Shown: positions 1-5,390 of the stretch, one piece after another
Numbering within the stretch: position 1 is the first letter of the stretch
Layout: the number at the start of each line of letters is the position of its first letter
Program-made: the position numbers and the translations under genes
The notes under the pieces: model-generated
The model's input: only the letters and a program-made list of their open reading frames with translations
What the model was told of the DNA's origin: nothing
Databases searched by the model: none
Source of the DNA: Pedosphaera sp.
GTDB lineage: Bacteria > Verrucomicrobiota > Verrucomicrobiia > Limisphaerales > Pedosphaeraceae
Assembly (NCBI GenBank): GCA_028293465.1
Contig: JAQGOT010000670.1
Location: 1-5,799, forward strand
DNA: 5,799 nucleotides
Direction of reading: 5' to 3'

Positions 1-125
1 ACCAGGCTCCACTCGTCCTGCAGCAGGGCTTGGTCCTTCTTCACCGCTTCGCTGTCTTCCGCGCCGGCGCTGGCAACCGCAAGAGCCGTCAGTCCGATCA
101 ACAACAGGTTTCGTATGGTTTTCAT
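1..125 (-). CDS. Secreted small protein, TIGR03067-like, N-terminus only (cut by window edge)
   Basis: The first 41 codons are visible, from an ATG at 125-123 on the minus strand, and the gene runs off the left edge. The protein begins with Lys and Arg, then a hydrophobic stretch (residues 7-18) and an AxA-type signal peptidase site (Ala20-Gly21-Ala22 before Glu-Asp), so export is likely. The mature start, with KKDQALLQDEWSLV, resembles the opening of the TIGR03067 domain (charged residues, then LQGxWxxV), a family of unknown function expanded in Planctomycetes and Verrucomicrobia. The usual Gly before Trp is Glu here, so the family call is tentative. The gene starts 33 bp after the stop of the 203-aa gene on the same strand, so co-transcription is possible. 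No clear Shine-Dalgarno is present. Confidence 0.6.
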   Translation of the reverse strand, partial: MKTIRNLLLIGLTALAVASAGAEDSEAVKKDQALLQDEWSL

Positions 126-158
126 CGGGGTTTGTTTTTCAGCTGGCATCATTATCTT

Positions 159-770
159 TCATTTTTGAATGTATTTATCACCGGGAAACGACAACTCACG
201 GTCACACCAGACTGGCAGCAACAGAGGCTTGGGCTGGATCACTTTGTGCCTGAGCGATTGCGGCAGCACACGCAAAAGTTGAAAGCCAACACCACCGGCC
301 CAAAACGGCGATGTAGTAGTCGGCACTTCGCAAAGAACCGCAGCCTTCCGGTGCTGACCATCCCTCTGTAGAGGAACTCTGACAACGATGCCCGAGCGTG
401 GCCCAAGGCCAAGGTATGAATTGCTGCCCCTCCAGAGGGAAGGCAACTGAGTCCAGTTCGACCGACCACTTGTCGTTTGATCGTCGAACTCACAGTTTAC
501 CATCCAGCTCTGCTTAAAACGGCCAAATGCGGTATCCGCCACGAACGTGTTGCTGTTGCCAGTCATGGACAAGAGGTAGGATTTCTTCGATGCGTTGGTG
601 AGCCACAAGAACGCCACGTCACCGACGTAAGGATCAAGGTCGTTGCTATATCGTTGAAATGTGAATGAAACCTGATTGTCGTGCGCGCGGTCACGGGTAA
701 ACACGAGGCACGTAACCGCAATCAAACCCACCATTACAACCGCGATCGTTACTTTCAGTTTGGTTTCCAT
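159..770 (-). CDS. Membrane-anchored hypothetical protein, 203 aa
   Basis: This 203-aa protein has one N-terminal hydrophobic segment (about residues 7-24) after METKLK, followed by Arg and Asp-rich sequence. That suggests a signal anchor with the rest outside the cytoplasmic membrane. Cys21 lies at the end of the segment, but the preceding residues (Ala-Val-Thr) do not make a good lipobox. Visible features are VSFTFQRY (34-41), VAFLWLTNASKKS (52-64), GLGPRSGIVVRVPL (121-134) and LRVLPQSLRHK (166-176). The alternating hydrophobic pattern suggests a beta-rich domain. It resembles from memory small anchored proteins common in Pedosphaera-like Verrucomicrobia, with an LTN-x-S motif, a basic proline-led strand, and an LRH near the C-terminus. 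I know no function for them. The start is ATG at 770-768, and a short upstream ORF overlaps it by 16 bases. Base composition is more AT-rich than the oxidoreductase gene. Confidence 0.65.
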   Translation of the reverse strand: METKLKVTIAVVMVGLIAVTCLVFTRDRAHDNQVSFTFQRYSNDLDPYVGDVAFLWLTNASKKSYLLSMTGNSNTFVADTAFGRFKQSWMVNCEFDDQTTSGRSNWTQLPSLWRGSNSYLGLGPRSGIVVRVPLQRDGQHRKAAVLCEVPTTTSPFWAGGVGFQLLRVLPQSLRHKVIQPKPLLLPVWCDRELSFPGDKYIQK

Positions 771-883
771 GGCGTGCGTGCGCTGTCAGCCCTAACGACC
801 TCAGCGACCGCCGATGGGGGACGTGAACCGCGACGGCGGAACTGAGTGCGCCATCCGGCGTTGGCTGCAGTAAATGACGTCAT
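755..883 (-). CDS. Possible 42-aa upstream ORF overlapping the 203-aa gene
   Basis: A 42-codon minus-strand ORF runs from ATG at 883-881 to TGA at 757-755, beginning MTSFTAANAGWRTQF, then a basic stretch (RRRGSR) and a C-terminus ending TPWKPN. It has a better ribosome binding site than most genes here (GAGGAA eight bases before the ATG). Its last codons overlap the first codons of the 203-aa gene by 16 bases in another frame, so ribosomes finishing it would stop beside that start codon. It could be a leader peptide coupling translation of the downstream gene, a short real protein, or a remnant of a repeated upstream cassette. The product has no membrane segment and no domain I recognise. The case rests on the Shine-Dalgarno and the overlap only. 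Confidence 0.4.
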   Translation of the reverse strand: MTSFTAANAGWRTQFRRRGSRPPSAVAEVVRADSARTPWKPN

Positions 884-1172
884 GGTTTCTGTTCCTCGAG
901 TCTCTGTCGCTCCACTCTCCCAGTGATGGAAGTTCTCGTGATGCGCTGAACGAACCCAGCGGGCCGAAGCACCTGCACCGTCCGTGGGACGCAGCTAAAG
1001 CGCTTGGCTCAACTGATTTTACGACCGCCTCAAGAGCTTTCGATTTCATTTGGTGAGTGAGCAAAATGTTGGAACGGTTTCTCACCACGCTTGTCAGCAA
1101 GAGTGTCGCCGCCGGGGCCCAAGATCAAGCCTTTGTCGCGACTATCTACAGGGCAGAGCAACGGCCGCTCAG
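884..1172. other. Intergenic stretch without a convincing gene
   Basis: These 289 bases lie between the oxidoreductase stop and the 42-aa ORF (402 bases if that ORF is not real). Open frames on both strands lack ribosome binding sites, hydrophobic patterns or recognisable motifs. On the minus strand TAAAAT (1021-1016) could be a -10 element for the genes to the left, but no good -35 lies about 17 bases upstream. No hairpin followed by a T-run marks the end of the oxidoreductase transcript. The part next to the 42-aa ORF may belong to a repeated upstream region, which cannot be judged from one copy. Confidence 0.4.
892..897 (-). promoter_or_regulatory. Shine-Dalgarno of the 42-aa ORF (GAGGAA)
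   Basis: On the minus strand GAGGAA is followed by CAGAAACC and then ATG, an eight-base spacing. This is close to ideal and is the main evidence that translation starts at 883 rather than first at the 203-aa gene. Confidence 0.45.
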
Positions 1173-2696
1173 CTATCGCGTCCAGGCCAGCCAGCTTTGA
1201 AAAAGCTTTTTCACGCCGGGCGTCAGACGGGTGCGGTTGTAGGCATCTCCACATTGGCGGATGGCTTCGGCCTGGGTGGGATAGGGGTGGATGACGGAAG
1301 CCAGCTTGCCCAAACCAAGTTTGGCGGCCATGGCCACGCTGATTTCGCTGATCATCTCGCCGGCGTGCCGCGCCACGATGGTTGCGCCGAGAATCTCGTC
1401 GGTGCCTTTGCGGACATGGATTTTAACGAAGCCGTCCGGCTCGCCGTCGCACAGGGCACGATCCACCTCCGCGAACGGGCGAGTGAAGGTATCCAAGGGA
1501 ATGCTCCCCTCCTGCGCATCGTGCTCGGAGAGGCCTATGTGCGCGATTTCCGGGTCGGTGTAAGTGACGCGCGGCAGGTTCAACGAACTGAGTTTCTTGC
1601 GACCGAAGAACAAGGCGTTTTGGATCACGATGCGGGCGGTGGAGTCCGCGGCATGGGTAAATTTCCACCGCAGGCAGACGTCGCCGGCGGTGTAGATGCG
1701 GGGGTTGGTGGTCCGCAGCCTGTCGTCCACCTTCACTCCTTCTCGAGAATCATATTGCACGCCGACGCCCTCCAGGTTCAGTCCTTCCACGTTCGGAGCG
1801 CGCCCGGTGCCAGCGAGAATTTCATCCACGACCACAGACTCCGCCCTGCCCTGTGCGACAAAGTGAATTAGCTTTTCGCCGGGCGTACGCTCGACCCGCT
1901 TGATTTGGGAATCGAGCACGAGCCGGATGCTTTCGCGGAGGAAAGTTTTTTGCAGGAGTTCGGCGGCGTCGGCATCTTCGCGTCCGAGGAGGTGATGATG
2001 CTTGTGAAAAAGGACAACCTGGGAACCGAGGCGTTGGAAGGCTTGCGCGAGTTCGCAGCCGAGGGGTCCGCCACCGATGACGGCCAGGCGGCGCGGTCGT
2101 TCGGTGAGGGAGAACACCGTCTCGTTGGTGAGATAGCCGGTCGTGGCGAGGCCCTGGATGGGTGGTTGCACCGCGCGCGCGCCGGTGGCGATCACGGCGC
2201 GTTTGAAGCGGAGTTGCTGCCCGCCAACTTCCACCGTATCCGGACCGGAAAAGCGGGCGGTGCCCAGGAAGACATCAACGCCCAACTCGGAAAAACGTTT
2301 GGCGGAATCGTGAGGACTGATGGCCGCGCGCACCTGGCGCATGCGCTCCATGGCCGCCGCGAAATCGATTTCCACACCGGGCGGCACGCGTACGCCAAAG
2401 CGTTCGGCATCGCGGACGTCCGCCGCAGCGCGTGAGGAGCGAATCATGCTTTTCGAAGGAACGCAGCCGACGTTCAGGCAATCGCCGCCCAACAAATACT
2501 TTTCGACCAGAGCGACCCGCGCCCCAAGGCCGGCCGCACCCGCCGCCGTGACCAGGCCGGCTGTGCCGCCGCCGATTACGACCAGATTATAGCGGGACGC
2601 GGGTGTGGGATTTTTCCAGTCCGGCGGATGCACTTGGGCGATCAGGGTTTGGTTGTACTTATCCCAAGGAGGCAGCGTGAGGTTGTCCATGGTCAT
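1173..2696 (-). CDS. FAD/NAD(P)-dependent disulfide oxidoreductase (dihydrolipoamide dehydrogenase / MerA-like), 507 aa
   Basis: This is a class I pyridine nucleotide-disulfide oxidoreductase, a family that moves electrons from NAD(P)H through FAD to a cysteine pair and then to a disulfide or other acceptor. Visible are a 35-residue leader with HPPDWKNP, the FAD motif GGGTAG (42-47), the redox pair in CLNVGC (Cys73, Cys78), ATGA (170-173), a second dinucleotide motif GGGPLG (208-213), TAGDV (336-340) and a C-terminal dimerisation domain. The His-Glu site usually seen near the C-terminus reads HPYPTQAE (470-477): Tyr472 replaces the catalytic His, as in mercuric reductases, and Glu477 is kept. 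There is no N-terminal metal-binding domain and no C-terminal Cys-Cys pair, so 'mercuric reductase' is unsafe; the substrate is unknown. The start at 2696 is chosen over an in-frame ATG 111 bases upstream because it overlaps the TVP38 stop as ATGA. Confidence 0.93.
   Translation of the reverse strand: MTMDNLTLPPWDKYNQTLIAQVHPPDWKNPTPASRYNLVVIGGGTAGLVTAAGAAGLGARVALVEKYLLGGDCLNVGCVPSKSMIRSSRAAADVRDAERFGVRVPPGVEIDFAAAMERMRQVRAAISPHDSAKRFSELGVDVFLGTARFSGPDTVEVGGQQLRFKRAVIATGARAVQPPIQGLATTGYLTNETVFSLTERPRRLAVIGGGPLGCELAQAFQRLGSQVVLFHKHHHLLGREDADAAELLQKTFLRESIRLVLDSQIKRVERTPGEKLIHFVAQGRAESVVVDEILAGTGRAPNVEGLNLEGVGVQYDSREGVKVDDRLRTTNPRIYTAGDVCLRWKFTHAADSTARIVIQNALFFGRKKLSSLNLPRVTYTDPEIAHIGLSEHDAQEGSIPLDTFTRPFAEVDRALCDGEPDGFVKIHVRKGTDEILGATIVARHAGEMISEISVAMAAKLGLGKLASVIHPYPTQAEAIRQCGDAYNRTRLTPGVKKLFQSWLAWTR
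2693..2696 (-). promoter_or_regulatory. ATGA stop/start overlap coupling TVP38 and oxidoreductase
   Basis: The TVP38 gene ends in CCA-TGA and the oxidoreductase begins ATG-ACC on the same four bases. There is no strong Shine-Dalgarno just before this ATG, so re-initiation by terminating ribosomes is the likely way the second gene is translated, which would keep the two products in step. Confidence 0.8.
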
Positions 2697-3412
2697 GGTT
2701 GAGGTTGTCCGTTTTCCAGATGTTGAGCCAACGCCCGGCGCGCGATCCTGGTCACGAATATGGTGACGAGCGCGGTGGCGAGCAGGCCGAAGCCGAACAA
2801 GGCCCATTCCGCCGGCGTGCGGGTTTGGCTGCCGACTGCCCGCGCCAGCGAGCCGACATACACATAGACCACCGTGCCCGGCAGGATGCCGATCCAGGTG
2901 GCGAGAACGTAATCACGCAGCGACACGCGCGTGACGCCGAAAATGTAGTTCAATAATGTGAACGGAAAAATGGGCGATAACCGGGTGAGTCCCACGATCT
3001 TCCAACCCTGATCCGCAACGGCTTTGTCGATGGCGGCGAATTTCGCGTTTCCTGCGATTTTTCTTGAGATCCAATCGCGCGCGAGATAGCGACCGACCAA
3101 AAACGCGGCAGCGGCACCGAGCGTTGCCCCAATCGACACGGCGATGGCGCCCTTAACCACCCCGAAGATCGCGCCTGCGCCCAAAGTCAGCAACGAACCC
3201 GGCACCAACAGCACCGTGGCGACGGCGTAGAAAACGATGAACACCACCAGGCCCCAGCCCCCCAAACCGCTGATCCAATCCAGCGCGCGATTCAACCACT
3301 CGCGGACGGGGAAGATTGTCGCGACAATAACGACCGCGACAACCAGCAGGAGCCACAAGACCCATTTCCATTTTGGGGTCGCCGAGCTGGTGTTGGTGTT
3401 TGCATCGTTCAT
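2693..3412 (-). CDS. TVP38/TMEM64 (VTT/DedA-type) membrane protein, 239 aa
   Basis: This integral inner-membrane protein of the VTT (SNARE-associated, DedA-like) superfamily has a usual length of about 240 residues. A hydrophobic helix (17-34) is followed by an amphipathic stretch, a second hydrophobic region (53-70) leading into PGSLLTLGAGAIFG (71-84), and Gly/Ala-rich helices (89-107). The family signature RLSPIFPFTLLNYIFG is at 144-159, then GILPGTVVYVYVG (175-187) and a last helix (203-222) before a basic tail. VTT proteins are thought to move or scramble lipids, or act as proton-coupled transporters, through re-entrant helices; the role of the bacterial TVP38 branch is not settled. The start at 3412 is supported by GAGG seven bases upstream. 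The frame stays open for another 462 bases upstream, but that part reads basic, non-membrane sequence and runs antisense to the 69-aa gene. It is the first gene of a pair with the oxidoreductase. Confidence 0.92.
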   Translation of the reverse strand: MNDANTNTSSATPKWKWVLWLLLVVAVVIVATIFPVREWLNRALDWISGLGGWGLVVFIVFYAVATVLLVPGSLLTLGAGAIFGVVKGAIAVSIGATLGAAAAFLVGRYLARDWISRKIAGNAKFAAIDKAVADQGWKIVGLTRLSPIFPFTLLNYIFGVTRVSLRDYVLATWIGILPGTVVYVYVGSLARAVGSQTRTPAEWALFGFGLLATALVTIFVTRIARRALAQHLENGQPQP

Positions 3413-3419
3413 TCGTGAG

Positions 3420-3423
3420 CCTC
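3420..3423 (-). promoter_or_regulatory. Shine-Dalgarno of the TVP38 gene (GAGG)
   Basis: On the minus strand GAGG is followed by CTCACGA and the ATG at 3412. It decides the start of the TVP38 gene against the longer upstream open frame. Confidence 0.5.
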
Positions 3424-3532
3424 GATTCGTCTCCCGACAGTAACACGGCTTTGGGCGTTCGACAGAGGACATTCGCTGCTGCCGGACTTCGAGGCCGGAG
3501 CTGTTACCAGGGTCGGACAGGATGGACGGCAG

Positions 3533-3563
3533 TTGACGACTGACGCGGACATGTGAATATAGA
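3533..3563 (+). promoter_or_regulatory. Possible promoter for the 69-aa membrane protein gene
   Basis: TTGACG (3533-3538) matches the -35 consensus well. Candidate -10 elements are GAATAT (3555-3560, spacing 16) or TATAGA (3558-3563, spacing 19). Either would start the transcript at, or only a few bases before, the ATG at 3570, giving a nearly leaderless mRNA, which would fit the lack of a Shine-Dalgarno. The site lies in the 157-bp divergent region, so the TVP38 operon promoter should also be here, but I see no good match for it on the minus strand. Confidence 0.3.
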
Positions 3564-3569
3564 GATAAT

Positions 3570-3779
3570 ATGAAGGCGATGATTTTGTTTATTGGATGGT
3601 GCATCCTGTTCGCGCTTTGCTGGCCCTTGGCGCTGCTGGCGCTGATTCTCCTTCCGGTCGTCTGGCTCCTATCCCTGCCGTTGCGCCTTATCGGCATCAC
3701 GGTCGGGGCGGGATTCGCGCTGGTTCGTGCCGTGCTGTTTCTTCCGGCGCGGTTGTTGGGGTGGCGTGCGGCGACGTGA
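3570..3779 (+). CDS. Small integral membrane protein, 69 aa
   Basis: The 69-residue protein is almost entirely hydrophobic, with a likely first helix at residues 4-22, a second at 22-36 broken by Pro29, then a basic turn (LPLRLIG) and a third at 41-58, ending LPARLLGWRAAT. Two or three membrane helices are likely. It looks like a small uncharacterised membrane protein of the pattern 'ILFIGWC...LCWPLALLALI', which I believe recurs in several phyla; no function is known to me. Strong hydrophobicity, Arg placement in the turns and an isolated position between intergenic gaps argue that it is a real gene, although its start lacks a clear Shine-Dalgarno. It is divergent from the TVP38 operon, with 157 bp between their starts, so shared regulation is possible. 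Confidence 0.72.
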   Translation: MKAMILFIGWCILFALCWPLALLALILLPVVWLLSLPLRLIGITVGAGFALVRAVLFLPARLLGWRAAT

Positions 3780-3836
3780 GTCCACCGGCCGAATAGGGTT
3801 TGGGCCACGTGACAACGCCGTAGCGCGCAAAATAAT

Positions 3837-4313
3837 ATGGAACACATTCTCCTGCCAGACGAGGATGGCATCAACTACGGAAATTATCTCAGTTATCTTG
3901 AGACCATCCGGCAATTGTTACCAGAGCACATTTATCAATTTGCGTCGTCCGAACAGCATTTCAACCTGAACTCCCCCCACTCACTCCATGATGCATGGAT
4001 GGAGTCAGTGACTATTTCCGAGCGACGCCACAAAGCAGCACCCTTCGAGCCGCAGGTTCATATCATTGTTAAATTACTGGGCCAACGGCACGACAGGCTT
4101 ATCGTACTGGAATATGAAAATGTGTCGCGCTATATGGTTGACGGGAAGCCGAGCCTCTACAATCCGGCAGACACTCTTCATGGAGATGTGTTTACCCACG
4201 AAATACGCGTCACCAACAAGAACAAGATCATTCATGAAATCCTGTTTGTTTCGGACTCGCGCCTCCAGGTGGAATGTGACAACTTTACGCACCGCGAAGA
4301 GCTGCAAGGATAA
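3837..4313 (+). CDS. Hypothetical soluble protein, 158 aa
   Basis: The 158-residue protein has no signal peptide or membrane segment and is probably cytoplasmic. Visible features are a polar acidic N-terminus, then LHDAWMESVTISE (50-62), a strand-rich centre with VHIIVKLLGQRHDRLIVLEY, and a C-terminal half with THEIRV, IIHEILFVSDSRLQVECDNF and a charged end. The HDAW followed by repeated His-Glu-Ile strands suggests a compact beta-sheet domain of a conserved but unnamed type; I do not recognise a function. It starts 57 bp after the 69-aa gene on the same strand, without a clear Shine-Dalgarno (AAAATAAT precedes the ATG). The gene is visibly richer in A and T than the flanking oxidoreductase and arsS genes, which may point to separate acquisition. 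It converges on arsS with a 63-bp gap. Confidence 0.7.
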   Translation: MEHILLPDEDGINYGNYLSYLETIRQLLPEHIYQFASSEQHFNLNSPHSLHDAWMESVTISERRHKAAPFEPQVHIIVKLLGQRHDRLIVLEYENVSRYMVDGKPSLYNPADTLHGDVFTHEIRVTNKNKIIHEILFVSDSRLQVECDNFTHREELQG

Positions 4314-4317
4314 TCAT

Positions 4318-4333
4318 CGGGCCTGAGGACCCG
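4318..4333 (-). terminator. Weak hairpin between converging genes
   Basis: Read on the minus strand, CGGGTC-CTCA-GGCCCG can form a six-base-pair stem (one G-U pair) with a four-base loop, sited between the stops of the 158-aa gene and arsS. It lacks a following T-run, so intrinsic termination is uncertain. On the plus strand the same hairpin has a C-A mismatch. Confidence 0.2.
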
Positions 4334-4376
4334 GTCTGGCTGGATTCAGAAGGTGCAGCAGCAGGTCGCGTGAGTA

Positions 4377-5321
4377 TTATTGCAACGCTCCGGTGCAACT
4401 GCTGCCGCAACCGGCGGTGCAGGCGAGGCAGTGTTGGCCGGTTTGGATTGGTGAGTTTTCCAGGGACTCGGGAGTTACATCCCAGAGATAAAGCGGTTTG
4501 CCGTTGCGGAGTTGCAGGCCGAGCATCTGGTTGAAGTCGCAGTCGTAGATCTCGCCCCGCCAGCCGATGCTCAGCGTGGTGCGGCACATCAAGCCCTCGA
4601 CGGTGGCGGGATTAAAGCTGTTGGCCAGGAGATCGAGGTATTCATCCCACCGACCTTGCCTGCGCAAATCCTCGGCGAAGCGCGCGATGGGCTGGTTGGT
4701 GATGGTGAACAACTGGTTGAAGACAATGCCGAAATGCTCGTGCAATTCTTTTTTGTAGTCCGCTTCCAATTCGGCTTGCGGGCCCGGGAGTTTGGGGCCG
4801 ACTGGATTATACACCAGGTTGAGCGGCAGGCGCGTGCCGTAACTGACGTCGTTCAACTTGCGCAGGGCGGAGATGCTTTTTTCAAAGACGCCGTTGCCGC
4901 GTTGTTTGGCGACATTCTCGGCGGTGTAACACGGCAGGGAGGCAACGACTTCGACCTCGTGCCGGGCCAGATACTCGGGCAACCCGCCATGGCCCGGTTC
5001 CTCGATGATGGTGAGGTTGCAGCGGTCGATGACGCGGGAACCGGCGGCCCGGGCGGTCTCGACGAAATAAGGGAAGAACTCGCTCAACTCCGGCGCGCCG
5101 CCGGTGATGTCCACGACCTCGGGTTGATGCCGGGTGATCCAGTCGCCAATGCGGTGGGCGACTTCGGCGGTGATCATCTCAGTGCGCCATGGGCCCGCGT
5201 CCACGTGGCAATGGCGGCAGGCCTGGTTGCACTTCCGTCCCACGTTGATCTGGAGGGTCTGGAAGCGAGCCCGGCGGAGGATCAGGCCGTGGGCGGAAAG
5301 TTTTTCTTCAAAGCGGTTCAT
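4377..5321 (-). CDS. arsS: Arsenosugar biosynthesis radical SAM protein ArsS (Cys form), 314 aa
   Basis: The 314-aa protein has the radical SAM cluster motif CNQACRHC (Cys31, Cys35, Cys38) inside the family signature LQINVGRKCNQ...HCHVDAGPWRTE, the SAM-binding TGGAPE (73-78), DRCNLTI (99-105), and a C-terminal Cys-rich region with MCRTTLSIGWRGEIYDCDFNQ (Cys246, Cys261) and CLACTAGCGSSC (Cys298, 301, 305, 309). This matches the ArsS family (TIGR04167, older name radical SAM/Cys-rich protein). Known members add a 5'-deoxyadenosyl group from SAM to dimethylarsenic produced by ArsM, a step toward arsenosugars. In some members the position of Cys305 is selenocysteine; here the codon is TGC. No arsM is in the window, so the arsenic role rests on family membership. 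A weak AAAGG lies about 12 bases before the ATG. It is 69 bp downstream of the LOR gene, on the same strand. Confidence 0.9.
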   Translation of the reverse strand: MNRFEEKLSAHGLILRRARFQTLQINVGRKCNQACRHCHVDAGPWRTEMITAEVAHRIGDWITRHQPEVVDITGGAPELSEFFPYFVETARAAGSRVIDRCNLTIIEEPGHGGLPEYLARHEVEVVASLPCYTAENVAKQRGNGVFEKSISALRKLNDVSYGTRLPLNLVYNPVGPKLPGPQAELEADYKKELHEHFGIVFNQLFTITNQPIARFAEDLRRQGRWDEYLDLLANSFNPATVEGLMCRTTLSIGWRGEIYDCDFNQMLGLQLRNGKPLYLWDVTPESLENSPIQTGQHCLACTAGCGSSCTGALQ

Positions 5322-5390
5322 CGGTTTCGATTGCCTTTAAAAATCTGGCATTCTTCACGCGATAAAGCCAGCCCCCTCCGACGGCAATGG

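Noticed and set aside
801..1100. 99-codon minus-strand open frame
   Set aside because: No ribosome binding site or recognisable domain. The 42-aa ORF in another frame has better initiation signals over part of the same bases.
1199..1213. Palindrome GAAAAAGCTTTTTC as a terminator
   Set aside because: It lies inside the conserved end of the oxidoreductase gene (codons for KKLF) and its stem is almost all A-T.
1050..1871. 273-codon open frame on the plus strand
   Set aside because: It lies antisense to the conserved C-terminal half of the oxidoreductase, shows no motifs, and is explained by G+C-rich third positions of the real gene.
1173..2696. Mercuric reductase (merA) assignment
   Set aside because: The protein has the redox pair and the Tyr, but no metal-binding N-terminal domain, no C-terminal Cys-Cys pair and no mer genes nearby.
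3413..3874. 154-residue N-terminal extension of the TVP38 protein
   Set aside because: The extension is basic and non-membrane, lies antisense to the 69-aa gene, and a Shine-Dalgarno supports the start at 3412.
5322..5390. Promoter for arsS in the 69-bp gap (TTGCCG, 17 bases, TATCGC)
   Set aside because: The -10 matches consensus at only three of six positions; not separable from chance.
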